IMG/VR virus record: IMGVR_UViG_3300042568_000604
Span: 1-27,766 of that record
Reading direction: 5' to 3' (one strand)
DNA length: 27,766 nucleotides
DNA from: a virus
Shown here: positions 8,447 through 14,816 of the stretch, one piece after another
How the letters are laid out: every line of letters starts with the position of its first letter
Numbering within the stretch: the first letter of the stretch is position 1
Notes under the pieces: generated by a model
Told to the model about the DNA's origin: nothing
The model's database searches: none
What the model saw: only the letters and a program-made list of their open reading frames with translations
Translations under genes and position numbers: made by a program

Positions 8447-9152
8447 AAGATATGTGCTTACATTCGCGCAATTAGCAGGCCCATTTATTACAATCTGGGC
8501 TCTGATTCAATATGCAACTTTTCCATGGATAATTGTTTCACTCACAGCGTTCTTTTTGATGAGAGTAATAGGTGGATCGATTACGTATCATCGAATCCAC
8601 AATCATCGTACGCATACAATGAATCCTATCGTAGAATTCATATGCACGGCATTCGGATTCTATGGTTCATTTGCTTCGCCGCTTGAATTCTGTGTATCGC
8701 ACGACAATCATCACAAGTATCATGACACTCAGAAGGATCCGCATCCTTACCATTTGCAAGGTTGGAAAATACTTTTTCCAATTCTTTGGAATAATGACAC
8801 GAATCAAATAAATTTGAAAACAACAGTCAGACTGATTCGTAATAAGATTACCAATTTCTTCTATGAAAAATACTGGATTTTGTTATTCTTACCGTTTCTA
8901 TTGTTATTCATATCGTTACCAGCATACTTGTTTATTTACATTGTTCCTGCTACATTGTCGATATGGTCCACAGGAATCGCATCTCTAAATCATGATAAAA
9001 ACGGTCCAAAAGATATGGGATTTTGGTACGGAATTATCAGTGGTGGAGAACATATGCATAAACAACACCACGAACAACCATTTGATACAAGCAAAGAAGG
9101 TTGGATAAATACCATCGCAGACATAATAGCTACAAAGAGAGTTAAGATATGA
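8427..9152 (+). CDS. Membrane fatty acid desaturase
   Basis: A 241-aa integral membrane di-iron enzyme of the acyl-lipid/acyl-CoA desaturase type. All three histidine boxes are present: HRIHNH (55-60), HDNHH (92-96) and HMHKQHH (209-215). Hydrophobic stretches at about 10-50 and 148-182 would form the two membrane hairpins. It is shorter than usual delta-9 desaturases (about 300 aa) but has the full core. I chose the ATG at 8427; an upstream TTG at 8415 is in frame but less likely. It overlaps the sulfotransferase-like gene by 20 bases. It would introduce a double bond into host acyl chains; lipid tuning or lipid attachment during infection are guesses. Confidence 0.88.
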   Translation: MNLKVHKRYVLTFAQLAGPFITIWALIQYATFPWIIVSLTAFFLMRVIGGSITYHRIHNHRTHTMNPIVEFICTAFGFYGSFASPLEFCVSHDNHHKYHDTQKDPHPYHLQGWKILFPILWNNDTNQINLKTTVRLIRNKITNFFYEKYWILLFLPFLLLFISLPAYLFIYIVPATLSIWSTGIASLNHDKNGPKDMGFWYGIISGGEHMHKQHHEQPFDTSKEGWINTIADIIATKRVKI

Positions 9153-9703
9153 ATATTGTTTATACTGTTATAAATGATTTGTCAGAAATAGATTTTGATG
9201 ACTTGTATGAAAGATCAAAGGATGCTATTGATGCGAATTGGCCGGAAAATTCTACATTAACTGACGCCGAACGAAAAACCAACATGCGCACATTAATTGA
9301 AAGCGGAATTAATAATGAGTGGCCAGGATTAAATCCTCATGGCGCAAATGATACTTATATTATGATAAGAGCTTTTGATACTGTAGCTGGAAAAGATATG
9401 GGATTTGTAAGCGGGTTTATCCTTGAAAATGGAACATTAGATGGCAGACATTCACTCACTGCTCCGGATGAAAACGGTTCTAGAAATTACGTTTTTAATC
9501 AAGAAAATGTAACAGCCAAAAATAATTTTAATATTGAAATTGGTATAACTAAACATTTGTATAGAAATATTCCTGCAAATTCAATCTTTCATAGAACTTT
9601 GCGTATGCGAGCAAACGCAGCAAACTATGAACTTTTAGAAGACGTAGATTCTCCAACGCACGGGCCAAATTTTAGAAATATATTAATACAATTAAATCTA
9701 TGA
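9149..9703 (+). CDS. Uncharacterised protein, possibly acetyltransferase-like
   Basis: A 184-aa soluble protein I do not recognise. A central segment, IMIRAFDTVAGKDMGFVSGF then ILENGTLDGRHSL, has the alternating strand and beta-turn pattern seen in GNAT-type acetyltransferases. No acetyl-CoA loop (Q/R-x-x-G-x-G/A) can be identified, so this is only a suggestion. The N-terminus is acidic (DFDDLYERSKDAIDANWP). It overlaps the desaturase before it and the sulfotransferase after it by ATGA, so it belongs to the same coupled operon. Confidence 0.55.
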   Translation: MNIVYTVINDLSEIDFDDLYERSKDAIDANWPENSTLTDAERKTNMRTLIESGINNEWPGLNPHGANDTYIMIRAFDTVAGKDMGFVSGFILENGTLDGRHSLTAPDENGSRNYVFNQENVTAKNNFNIEIGITKHLYRNIPANSIFHRTLRMRANAANYELLEDVDSPTHGPNFRNILIQLNL

Positions 9704-10404
9704 AGTTTTTATTGAATGTAGGAGCCGAGAAATCTGGCACTACTTGGTTATATGAGTATTTTAAAGAACACCCAGATTTCTATGATATGGGAAAAGAACT
9801 GAATATTATTCAGAGAGACGATTTAGTTCCTGTCTTAGAAGATGTAAGCGAATATAGAAAAGACATAGAGTCTTTTTTTCGGGCTGTTTCAAATATAAAT
9901 CAAGTCACAGGCGACTTCACACATTATGAAGGCTCGAGTGAGAACATCTTTCGACTTATTAAAAACGGTTTACTAAAATACGATATCGAAGTAGTACCAG
10001 TTTATATTATGAGAGATCCTATTCAGAGGAGTTGGTCTTCTTGGAATATGATTGGAGGAGGTAAAATTCCAAATCGGTCGTTAGCTTCACGATTTGTCAT
10101 GAGCAATTTCATATCATGTAAATATAAAGAAACTATCGAAGCTTTGGACAGTGTGTTCGCAAATCCGCTCTACTTCTTTTATGAGGATTTTTTTACTCAA
10201 ACCAATATCAATCAGATATGTGACGAGTTAGAAATTTCTCGACATCCAGCAGAATGTGATAATAAAGCAGGAGCTTCTTCCTATAAGAAAATGCCAAACA
10301 GTTTCGTCAAGGCTTTTGGTAAATCTTTAAAGAATAAAGAGGCTGCTAAATATGTTTTTGAAAGATTTGAAAATGTACCATGGAAACTCGAGGATTATTC
10401 GTAG
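9700..10404 (+). CDS. PAPS-dependent sulfotransferase
   Basis: A 234-aa protein with both cofactor motifs of the sulfotransferase domain family. GAEKSGTTWLY (8-18) is the 5'-phosphosulfate-binding P-loop-like motif with the catalytic Lys. MRDPIQRSWSSW (104-115) is the 3'-phosphate motif (R-D-P-x-x-R-x-x-S). Family members transfer sulfate from PAPS to hydroxyl groups on sugars, proteins or lipids. No signal or membrane segment is present. The start overlaps the upstream stop, and the next gene begins inside its 3' end. It is the better-conserved of two such genes in this operon. Substrate unknown. Confidence 0.85.
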   Translation: MKFLLNVGAEKSGTTWLYEYFKEHPDFYDMGKELNIIQRDDLVPVLEDVSEYRKDIESFFRAVSNINQVTGDFTHYEGSSENIFRLIKNGLLKYDIEVVPVYIMRDPIQRSWSSWNMIGGGKIPNRSLASRFVMSNFISCKYKETIEALDSVFANPLYFFYEDFFTQTNINQICDELEISRHPAECDNKAGASSYKKMPNSFVKAFGKSLKNKEAAKYVFERFENVPWKLEDYS

Positions 10405-10975
10405 ATCTACTCTCGATGAAGATATTCGCTTAACTTTTCTTGAAGGTTTAAATAGGCATACGAACATGCATTACTTTGATCGTAATGCGCCTACAAATAA
10501 AACAGATGAAGCTGTGCTTGAATTTCTCGACAGAGAACAGTTTAATTGTAACAAAACTCATATTGAATATTGGTATCAGGCGTATAAATCTTCTGGAGAT
10601 TTGTGGCCTCATGTAGATTTTAATGAAAAGCTTCGGCACAGAATTGAGGCTGGAGAAAAGTTGAAACCAGAAGAATTAATGTCTCCAATTACCATATCGT
10701 GTTACTTAGAAGCAATCGATCTTGAAGGCGGAGAATTTTGTATTTCTGAAAGAAGTTGGTTAGACTATGAAAAAGAACTGAGCCCTCCGGAAGTTTTAAA
10801 AGAAGAATTGTTAAAATATACACACGAGTCTTTTCAACCTACCGAAGGTGCGGTCTTATACTTCGAAGGCAGTCGATACTACCATTGGGTCAATGAAATC
10901 AAAAGCGGCTCTCGCAAGAGCATACTCATCAATTTCTGGGACAATTGTAGTCTTAACTCCACTTCGCCCAATTAA
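10352..10975 (+). CDS. 2OG-Fe(II) oxygenase
   Basis: A 207-aa dioxygenase-like protein. H87 and D89 in WPHVDFN give the iron pair, H178 in YYHWV the distal ligand, and R188 in GSRKSILINFW the 2-oxoglutarate salt bridge. EAIDLEGGEFCI matches the EGG-E strand of prolyl-hydroxylase relatives. The ATG at 10352 has an AGAGG site about 9 bases upstream and overlaps the sulfotransferase by 53 bases; a second ATG at 10373 is possible. It is the last gene of the plus-strand operon. Its stop codon overlaps the stop of the minus-strand operon. A region from about 92-110 is charged and may form a lid. Confidence 0.78.
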   Translation: MFLKDLKMYHGNSRIIRRSTLDEDIRLTFLEGLNRHTNMHYFDRNAPTNKTDEAVLEFLDREQFNCNKTHIEYWYQAYKSSGDLWPHVDFNEKLRHRIEAGEKLKPEELMSPITISCYLEAIDLEGGEFCISERSWLDYEKELSPPEVLKEELLKYTHESFQPTEGAVLYFEGSRYYHWVNEIKSGSRKSILINFWDNCSLNSTSPN

Positions 10976-11580
10976 TTTCTAATGTCTATATTACCAGAAA
11001 TAGAAATACGATGTTCGTCTGAAGTTTGAAACGGATATACCTGATGCTTAAGATAATTTGGAAACATAATAAGAGAACCTTCCCATGTCTTATCAATATC
11101 TAATTGAGTCGTACTAATTCCACCGTCTAATGAGTTATAAATGAATTCAAACTTTGATGCAACTTTATAGTTTGATTCTCTTACATTTGGCATATTTAAT
11201 TCCTCTTCTAAATCATAAGGAATTGCAATCCATATCACCCATGAAATAGCTTTGTGGTGAAAATGTATTGGATTATATTCGTGTTTCTTCTGAAAATTTA
11301 CCCAAGCATCATTATCAATGACATAATTATGATTTTCATAAAAATTAAATTTTCTTCTATATTCAAGAAACGTTTGCTCTATGCATTCTCTAAACTGCCC
11401 GTTAATAACATACTGAAATTCTGTTTCTAATTGCCCAGCTAAATTAGTATTGTATTTTTCCGGATTATTATCAACTTGCTTTTGCAAGTCACAAGTCAAC
11501 TCAGCAAAAATAGAAACTGGAATTCTTGTTTTAAGAACTCCTGGGTTATAAAGTTTTATTTCTGAAAATTCTAAGTTCAT
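10972..11580 (-). CDS. Putative 2OG-Fe(II) oxygenase (PF13759/TIGR02466-like)
   Basis: A 202-aa protein with the signatures of the small phage/bacterial putative 2OG oxygenase family. AWVNFQKKHEYNPIHFHH ends in H106-x-H108. SLIMFPNYLKHQVYPF supplies distal H179 in the usual FP-x-x-x-x-H-x-V context, and R191 lies in EHRISISGNI. The second iron ligand is His where Asp or Glu is classical, as in part of this family, so activity is less certain. The ATG has a GGTGAA-like site upstream. It is last in the minus-strand enzyme operon, converging on the plus-strand operon. Confidence 0.75.
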   Translation of the reverse strand: MNLEFSEIKLYNPGVLKTRIPVSIFAELTCDLQKQVDNNPEKYNTNLAGQLETEFQYVINGQFRECIEQTFLEYRRKFNFYENHNYVIDNDAWVNFQKKHEYNPIHFHHKAISWVIWIAIPYDLEEELNMPNVRESNYKVASKFEFIYNSLDGGISTTQLDIDKTWEGSLIMFPNYLKHQVYPFQTSDEHRISISGNIDIRN

Positions 11581-11598
11581 AATTTCACCGATAATAAT

Positions 11599-11820
11599 TT
11601 AGTTAATAGTAATTGTAGAGGTGTCTTTACATATGCTCATAGTACCTTCGCAACAGATATTCCAATCTTGACCTGTCTTTGCCCCACGGCTTGGAACATT
11701 AATGATAACATTTTTACATAGATATTCTTTACCATCTTCGAAAACGCGCCAGACATGATCTTCTGTCCCGCGATTAGGTTGTCCTCTTGATTGATTGAAT
11801 CTTATCATAAACTCAGACAT
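11599..11820 (-). CDS. Small conserved phage protein
   Basis: A 73-aa protein, Arg- and Asn-rich at the start (RFNQSRGQPNRG) and with three Cys near the end (NICCEGTMSIC). It has the look of a small conserved protein of T4-like marine phages, from memory only. No function can be assigned. It begins one base after the stop of the oxygenase upstream (TAATATG) and lies 18 bases before the next oxygenase gene. This tight position between two oxygenases implies coexpression. Confidence 0.65.
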   Translation of the reverse strand: MSEFMIRFNQSRGQPNRGTEDHVWRVFEDGKEYLCKNVIINVPSRGAKTGQDWNICCEGTMSICKDTSTITIN

Positions 11821-11821
11821 A

Positions 11822-12460
11822 TTAGATTATTTCTGCTGTTGCATCATATACTATAGGTTCAATGTACGGACGTGTACCAATGTTCATGTGAATAAATTTG
11901 AAAGGTTTGGTTGATGTGTTACGAGTAAAGCTATGCGGTAGCCAGGAATTTGCAAACATTAGTTGACCAGGAACTGGCGTAAAATTAATAGACGATGTTG
12001 CTGTGGTAATGTTAGAAGAATTATGTTCGTATAGTGGTAACATAAGTTTCATTGGTCGCGGATCATGAATCACCATTCGCGGAGGATCTTTCGGGCACTC
12101 TAAAAAATAAAAAGCAACTAACTGACAGTCGCTGTGATTATGATACTCCATTGATGAATACTTATGGTGTTCTTGACTCCAACATTCGGTAAGATAAGTC
12201 GAAAGTCCATTCATGTTGTATCCTTGATCGCTCAAAAGATTCCATGCTGTGTTTAATGTGTACTGTATCAGTGGAAGAAGATCTTCTTCGTTAGACACAT
12301 CTGCTTGCACGACTGGATATACATCGTTTATTTTTGTTATTTTGCGCGCGGCCCTTAACGCCGCATTTGATGCTGCTCTTGAGAAATCAAGAAGTTCTGG
12401 CTTCATAATACTATAGATAGGTGAGCTAAAATACTGCCACTGATCAAGTATGTCTGTCAT
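11822..12460 (-). CDS. Putative 2OG-Fe(II) oxygenase (PF13759/TIGR02466-like)
   Basis: A 212-aa relative of the preceding oxygenase type. MEYHNHSD contains H107-x-H109, with D111 nearby. FYFLECPKDPPRMVIHDPRP matches the family's conserved strand-turn. GQLMFANSWLPHSFTRN carries distal H176. The Arg that normally binds 2-oxoglutarate appears to be K188 in KPFKFIHMN. With His instead of Asp and Lys instead of Arg, it may be inactive or use a different cosubstrate geometry. An AAGGATT ribosome site lies about 8 bases upstream of the ATG. Confidence 0.72.
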   Translation of the reverse strand: MTDILDQWQYFSSPIYSIMKPELLDFSRAASNAALRAARKITKINDVYPVVQADVSNEEDLLPLIQYTLNTAWNLLSDQGYNMNGLSTYLTECWSQEHHKYSSMEYHNHSDCQLVAFYFLECPKDPPRMVIHDPRPMKLMLPLYEHNSSNITTATSSINFTPVPGQLMFANSWLPHSFTRNTSTKPFKFIHMNIGTRPYIEPIVYDATAEII

Positions 12461-12475
12461 AATAAAATCCTTATG

Positions 12476-12934
12476 TTATGTATATTGGGAAAGATCAGCC
12501 TCTATCACTGTATCTAAAAACAGTCGGTTTCCAATCTTATTCCAACCACTGTTGACTTGATAAAATATATTTAAACCGTTGTTCAAACCATACTGAATAG
12601 CCCAACTAAGTATTTCGGCTGTTAGCGGAGCGCCTGCTTCAAGCAGTTGTAAAAAGCTAAGATCAGGATTTTCGTGTTGTCTCCAAACCATAATTACGTT
12701 TGATTCGTCTGGTTTCATCCACATCGGAATAGTATCAAGACCGAGTGGAAACTTTTCATTTCCTAACCATACACAGCTAAACGATTTGCACGGATTCTCA
12801 GGTCGTTGTTCATGTATCGAACATCCTTTTGTAGTTACAAAATGACATTTCCTTCCTGGCCAAAATTGATGGCCAAGAGCTTCTCCAGTTAACCAACCGC
12901 AGCACTTCGTGCAACTTCCACATTCTCTTGTCAT
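12476..12934 (-). CDS. YkgJ-type CxxCxxCC cysteine-cluster protein
   Basis: A 152-aa protein with the cysteine-cluster signature of the YkgJ family (PF03692). C5, C8, C11 and C12 form CGSCTKCC. Four further Cys (C30, C38, C49, C54) lie in GRKCHF, KGCSI, NPCK and SCVW. Eight cysteines in the first 55 residues suggest binding of zinc or iron. The C-terminal half is ordinary alpha/beta sequence. Family members are thought to bind metal, but their role is poorly known. It sits between genes for iron-dependent oxygenases, so iron handling or oxidation-dependent assembly is conceivable; that is inference from position. Confidence 0.8.
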   Translation of the reverse strand: MTRECGSCTKCCGWLTGEALGHQFWPGRKCHFVTTKGCSIHEQRPENPCKSFSCVWLGNEKFPLGLDTIPMWMKPDESNVIMVWRQHENPDLSFLQLLEAGAPLTAEILSWAIQYGLNNGLNIFYQVNSGWNKIGNRLFLDTVIEADLSQYT

Positions 12935-12940
12935 ATTATC

Positions 12941-13537
12941 TCACTTAAATTGAGGACCAGCTAACCATACTACTAGAGTTTTACGAATGCCTTTTGTCAC
13001 AGGAGTTACTCTGTGTAAAATAAAGGACGGGAATGCAACTACTAAACCTTTTTGTTTTGTGACTTGAGTCGGCACGGGTGCATCAAATATCTCAAGATCT
13101 CCCCCCTCGTATTCAGAAGGATCAGATAATTGTATTACAAGAGATAATTTGCGAGGCGCATTCGTTGCATTTCCACCTCTGTCAAGATGCCACGTATAAT
13201 GATCGTCTTTTCCATCGTATATAGTATACTGAAAGTCCTCTACAAATCCCCATATATCTAGATTGAAGAATTCACCGTTCAGTTGTCTTGCTATGAAAGC
13301 AATTCTATCATATATAAAATTAGTCTCGGGCGTAAGATTTATCCAACCTATTTTAGATGATCTAACTGCTTCTTCAACTTTACTATCAGGTCCAACACTA
13401 GCAGATTTGATCGTGAGACTATCACCAATACTAACTATTTTATCGATCTCTTCTTCAGTAAAACCATCACGCCATGATGCAAAAGAAATTTCTGGTATAC
13501 CTAACGATGGAGAAGGAGCTATTTGATATACTGCCAT
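12941..13537 (-). CDS. PKHD-type 2OG-Fe(II) hydroxylase, paralogue
   Basis: A 198-aa homologue of the hydroxylase at 4833-5426 on the other strand. H117 and D119 (TWHLD), H175 (LHRV) and R185 (GIRKTLVVW) complete the dioxygenase site. The two share FQYT, HYTWH, LSDPSEYEGG and the GF-x-x-EE-x-DKI start. Sequence outside the core has diverged, so the duplication is old or arrived by separate routes. The ATG overlaps the stop of the uncharacterised family member upstream (TAATG). The pairing is the same as on the plus strand but in reverse order. Confidence 0.88.
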   Translation of the reverse strand: MAVYQIAPSPSLGIPEISFASWRDGFTEEEIDKIVSIGDSLTIKSASVGPDSKVEEAVRSSKIGWINLTPETNFIYDRIAFIARQLNGEFFNLDIWGFVEDFQYTIYDGKDDHYTWHLDRGGNATNAPRKLSLVIQLSDPSEYEGGDLEIFDAPVPTQVTKQKGLVVAFPSFILHRVTPVTKGIRKTLVVWLAGPQFK

Positions 13538-14253
13538 TATTTACGCTCCCAAATATTATCTCGATAATGGGATTCATGACTTTGAAGCTTTCTACGTGTA
13601 CCTTTGAGTGCTTTCAGTTCAGTTTCATTGAATGCTCTACATACATTTTTCGAAAACAAAGTATCTCTTTTAATTGGAATAACCTGCATTAACGGTGTAC
13701 CAGCAGGTAGAATACCTTTAAAATTGGGTTCGTTCCAAACAAATGGAAAGTTAATAAACTCAAAATAACCATCGCAGTCTACCATACCCGAAAAACAAGT
13801 AAATCTTGGATCAGGTCTATTTAATGGTGGAACAAACAACAGTGAGTATCCTTTCGGGCAGTTGATTGCCCACCAGTTCATGAATTTAATTGGAGGTTTT
13901 GGTAAATGTGGAGCGGGGCATTTGTCAGATGTTACTTGCCACTGTAAATGATTCTCGATCATTGCTCTCGGATATTTGCTGTTGTATTCAATGAACGAAC
14001 AATCTTCATTCGAAGTGATTTCAACATCAGCAACGAGTGGAATAATCCAACCCGTGATCATCGCATCAAGAAAAGGTGGGCATCTTTTGAGAGTAGATTG
14101 ATCAAAGCCTACATCCTTCTTCATTGGCAAAGCTTTATACCATTCTGGTATCAGTTTGCGGGCAGGATAAGGTTCTGGTATATTTCCTAAATCATCATCA
14201 TAGCAAAGAAATTCTAGTTTAGGCTCATTCTTTTCAAAAAACGAAAACATCAA
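13537..14253 (-). CDS. Uncharacterised phage protein, DUF6065-like (copy 3 of 3)
   Basis: A 238-aa protein closely matching copy 1 at 5420-6157. Both have PEWYK, a K-x-C-x-P-x-x-DAM block followed by G-x-x-IPL, KFMNWW against KFVNPW, SLLFVPPLN against STLFIAPIN, FSGMVDCDGY against LSGLVDTDTY, and AGTPLMQVIPIKRD. The first 45 residues also align (Phe-Phe or Pro-Phe-Lys, then a Leu-Glu-Phe strand). Function unknown; the Pro-rich core with many aromatic residues suggests a binding or beta-rich fold. It overlaps both neighbours and lies next to a PKHD hydroxylase, as does copy 1. Confidence 0.7.
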   Translation of the reverse strand: MMFSFFEKNEPKLEFLCYDDDLGNIPEPYPARKLIPEWYKALPMKKDVGFDQSTLKRCPPFLDAMITGWIIPLVADVEITSNEDCSFIEYNSKYPRAMIENHLQWQVTSDKCPAPHLPKPPIKFMNWWAINCPKGYSLLFVPPLNRPDPRFTCFSGMVDCDGYFEFINFPFVWNEPNFKGILPAGTPLMQVIPIKRDTLFSKNVCRAFNETELKALKGTRRKLQSHESHYRDNIWERK

Positions 14254-14456
14254 TTTTGTCCATTTCCAGGTTTTTCATAGTGTATTCCACCAGATTCAAT
14301 AAATTTTTTACATTGCTCGACGTCGCTCGCACCTCTCAGAATATGATCATCATGCAAACTAAAATGTAAGCTTGAGATCCATATTCTGAGATGTGGTGGA
14401 AGTTTGTCATAGCAACGCATTACCAATGCCATTCTTTGTATGTTAACATGTTCCAA
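14250..14456 (-). CDS. Small protein of unknown function
   Basis: A 68-aa protein if begun at the TTG at 14456, or 60 aa from the ATG at 14432. A weak GAG ribosome site about 9 bases before the TTG makes the longer form slightly better, but neither start is strong. Sequence features are MRCYDKLPPHLRIW and the segment DDHILRGASDVEQCKKF, which is probably helical. It ends in an ATGA overlap with the uncharacterised family member and would be the first gene of the minus-strand enzyme operon. Function unknown. Confidence 0.55.
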   Translation of the reverse strand: MEHVNIQRMALVMRCYDKLPPHLRIWISSLHFSLHDDHILRGASDVEQCKKFIESGGIHYEKPGNGQN

Positions 14457-14468
14457 ATGAATGACTCT

Positions 14469-14478
14469 ATTATATATA
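14469..14478 (-). promoter_or_regulatory. Possible promoter (TATATATAAT)
   Basis: The short gap before the enzyme operon holds an AT-only TATATATAAT read on the minus strand. It contains a sigma70-like TATAAT and resembles a degenerate late octamer. The start codon is only about 13 bases away, so the leader would be very short. No -35 box is convincing. Confidence 0.3.
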
Positions 14479-14484
14479 TGTAAA

Positions 14485-14790
14485 TTACAGGGCTGCTAGT
14501 TCGACTAAGTTGCTCTCTGTGATGGCATCTAAGCCAATCAATGCTTGTTTGACTGCGGTAAAATCGTCATGTTTTTCATCGTAGATGACAAATGGAAAAT
14601 CAGTAAATTCTCCAATATCCCATGTATTTAGAGCATTGAATACAGATTCGTATTGACTACTATCGTTGTATGATAAATGAGTAAACTCAATGTTATTATC
14701 CTGTAGCCACTGATAGGCTGCAGCAGAGTCGTTGCCACCTGTCGTAGTCAAACCAGTATAAAGATAAACGTCTTTAATTCCTACTAGCAT
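14485..14790 (-). CDS. Thioredoxin/glutaredoxin-fold-like protein lacking CxxC
   Basis: A 101-aa protein with the secondary-structure order of a glutaredoxin. KDVYLYTG is a first strand, NDSAAAYQWLQDNNI a helix, EFTHLSYND a second strand. DFPFVIYDE is a strand opened by the cis-Pro-like F-P, and AVKQALIGLDAI a final helix. The position of the redox Cys pair is occupied by TGLTTTGG and there is no Cys at all. If the fold is right it cannot do thiol chemistry and may be a binding or scaffold protein. It follows the glycine-rich protein gene, with an AAAGGAAA ribosome site. Confidence 0.5.
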   Translation of the reverse strand: MLVGIKDVYLYTGLTTTGGNDSAAAYQWLQDNNIEFTHLSYNDSSQYESVFNALNTWDIGEFTDFPFVIYDEKHDDFTAVKQALIGLDAITESNLVELAAL

Positions 14791-14816
14791 GTATTGTTTC
14801 CTTTTTGTTATTTGTG

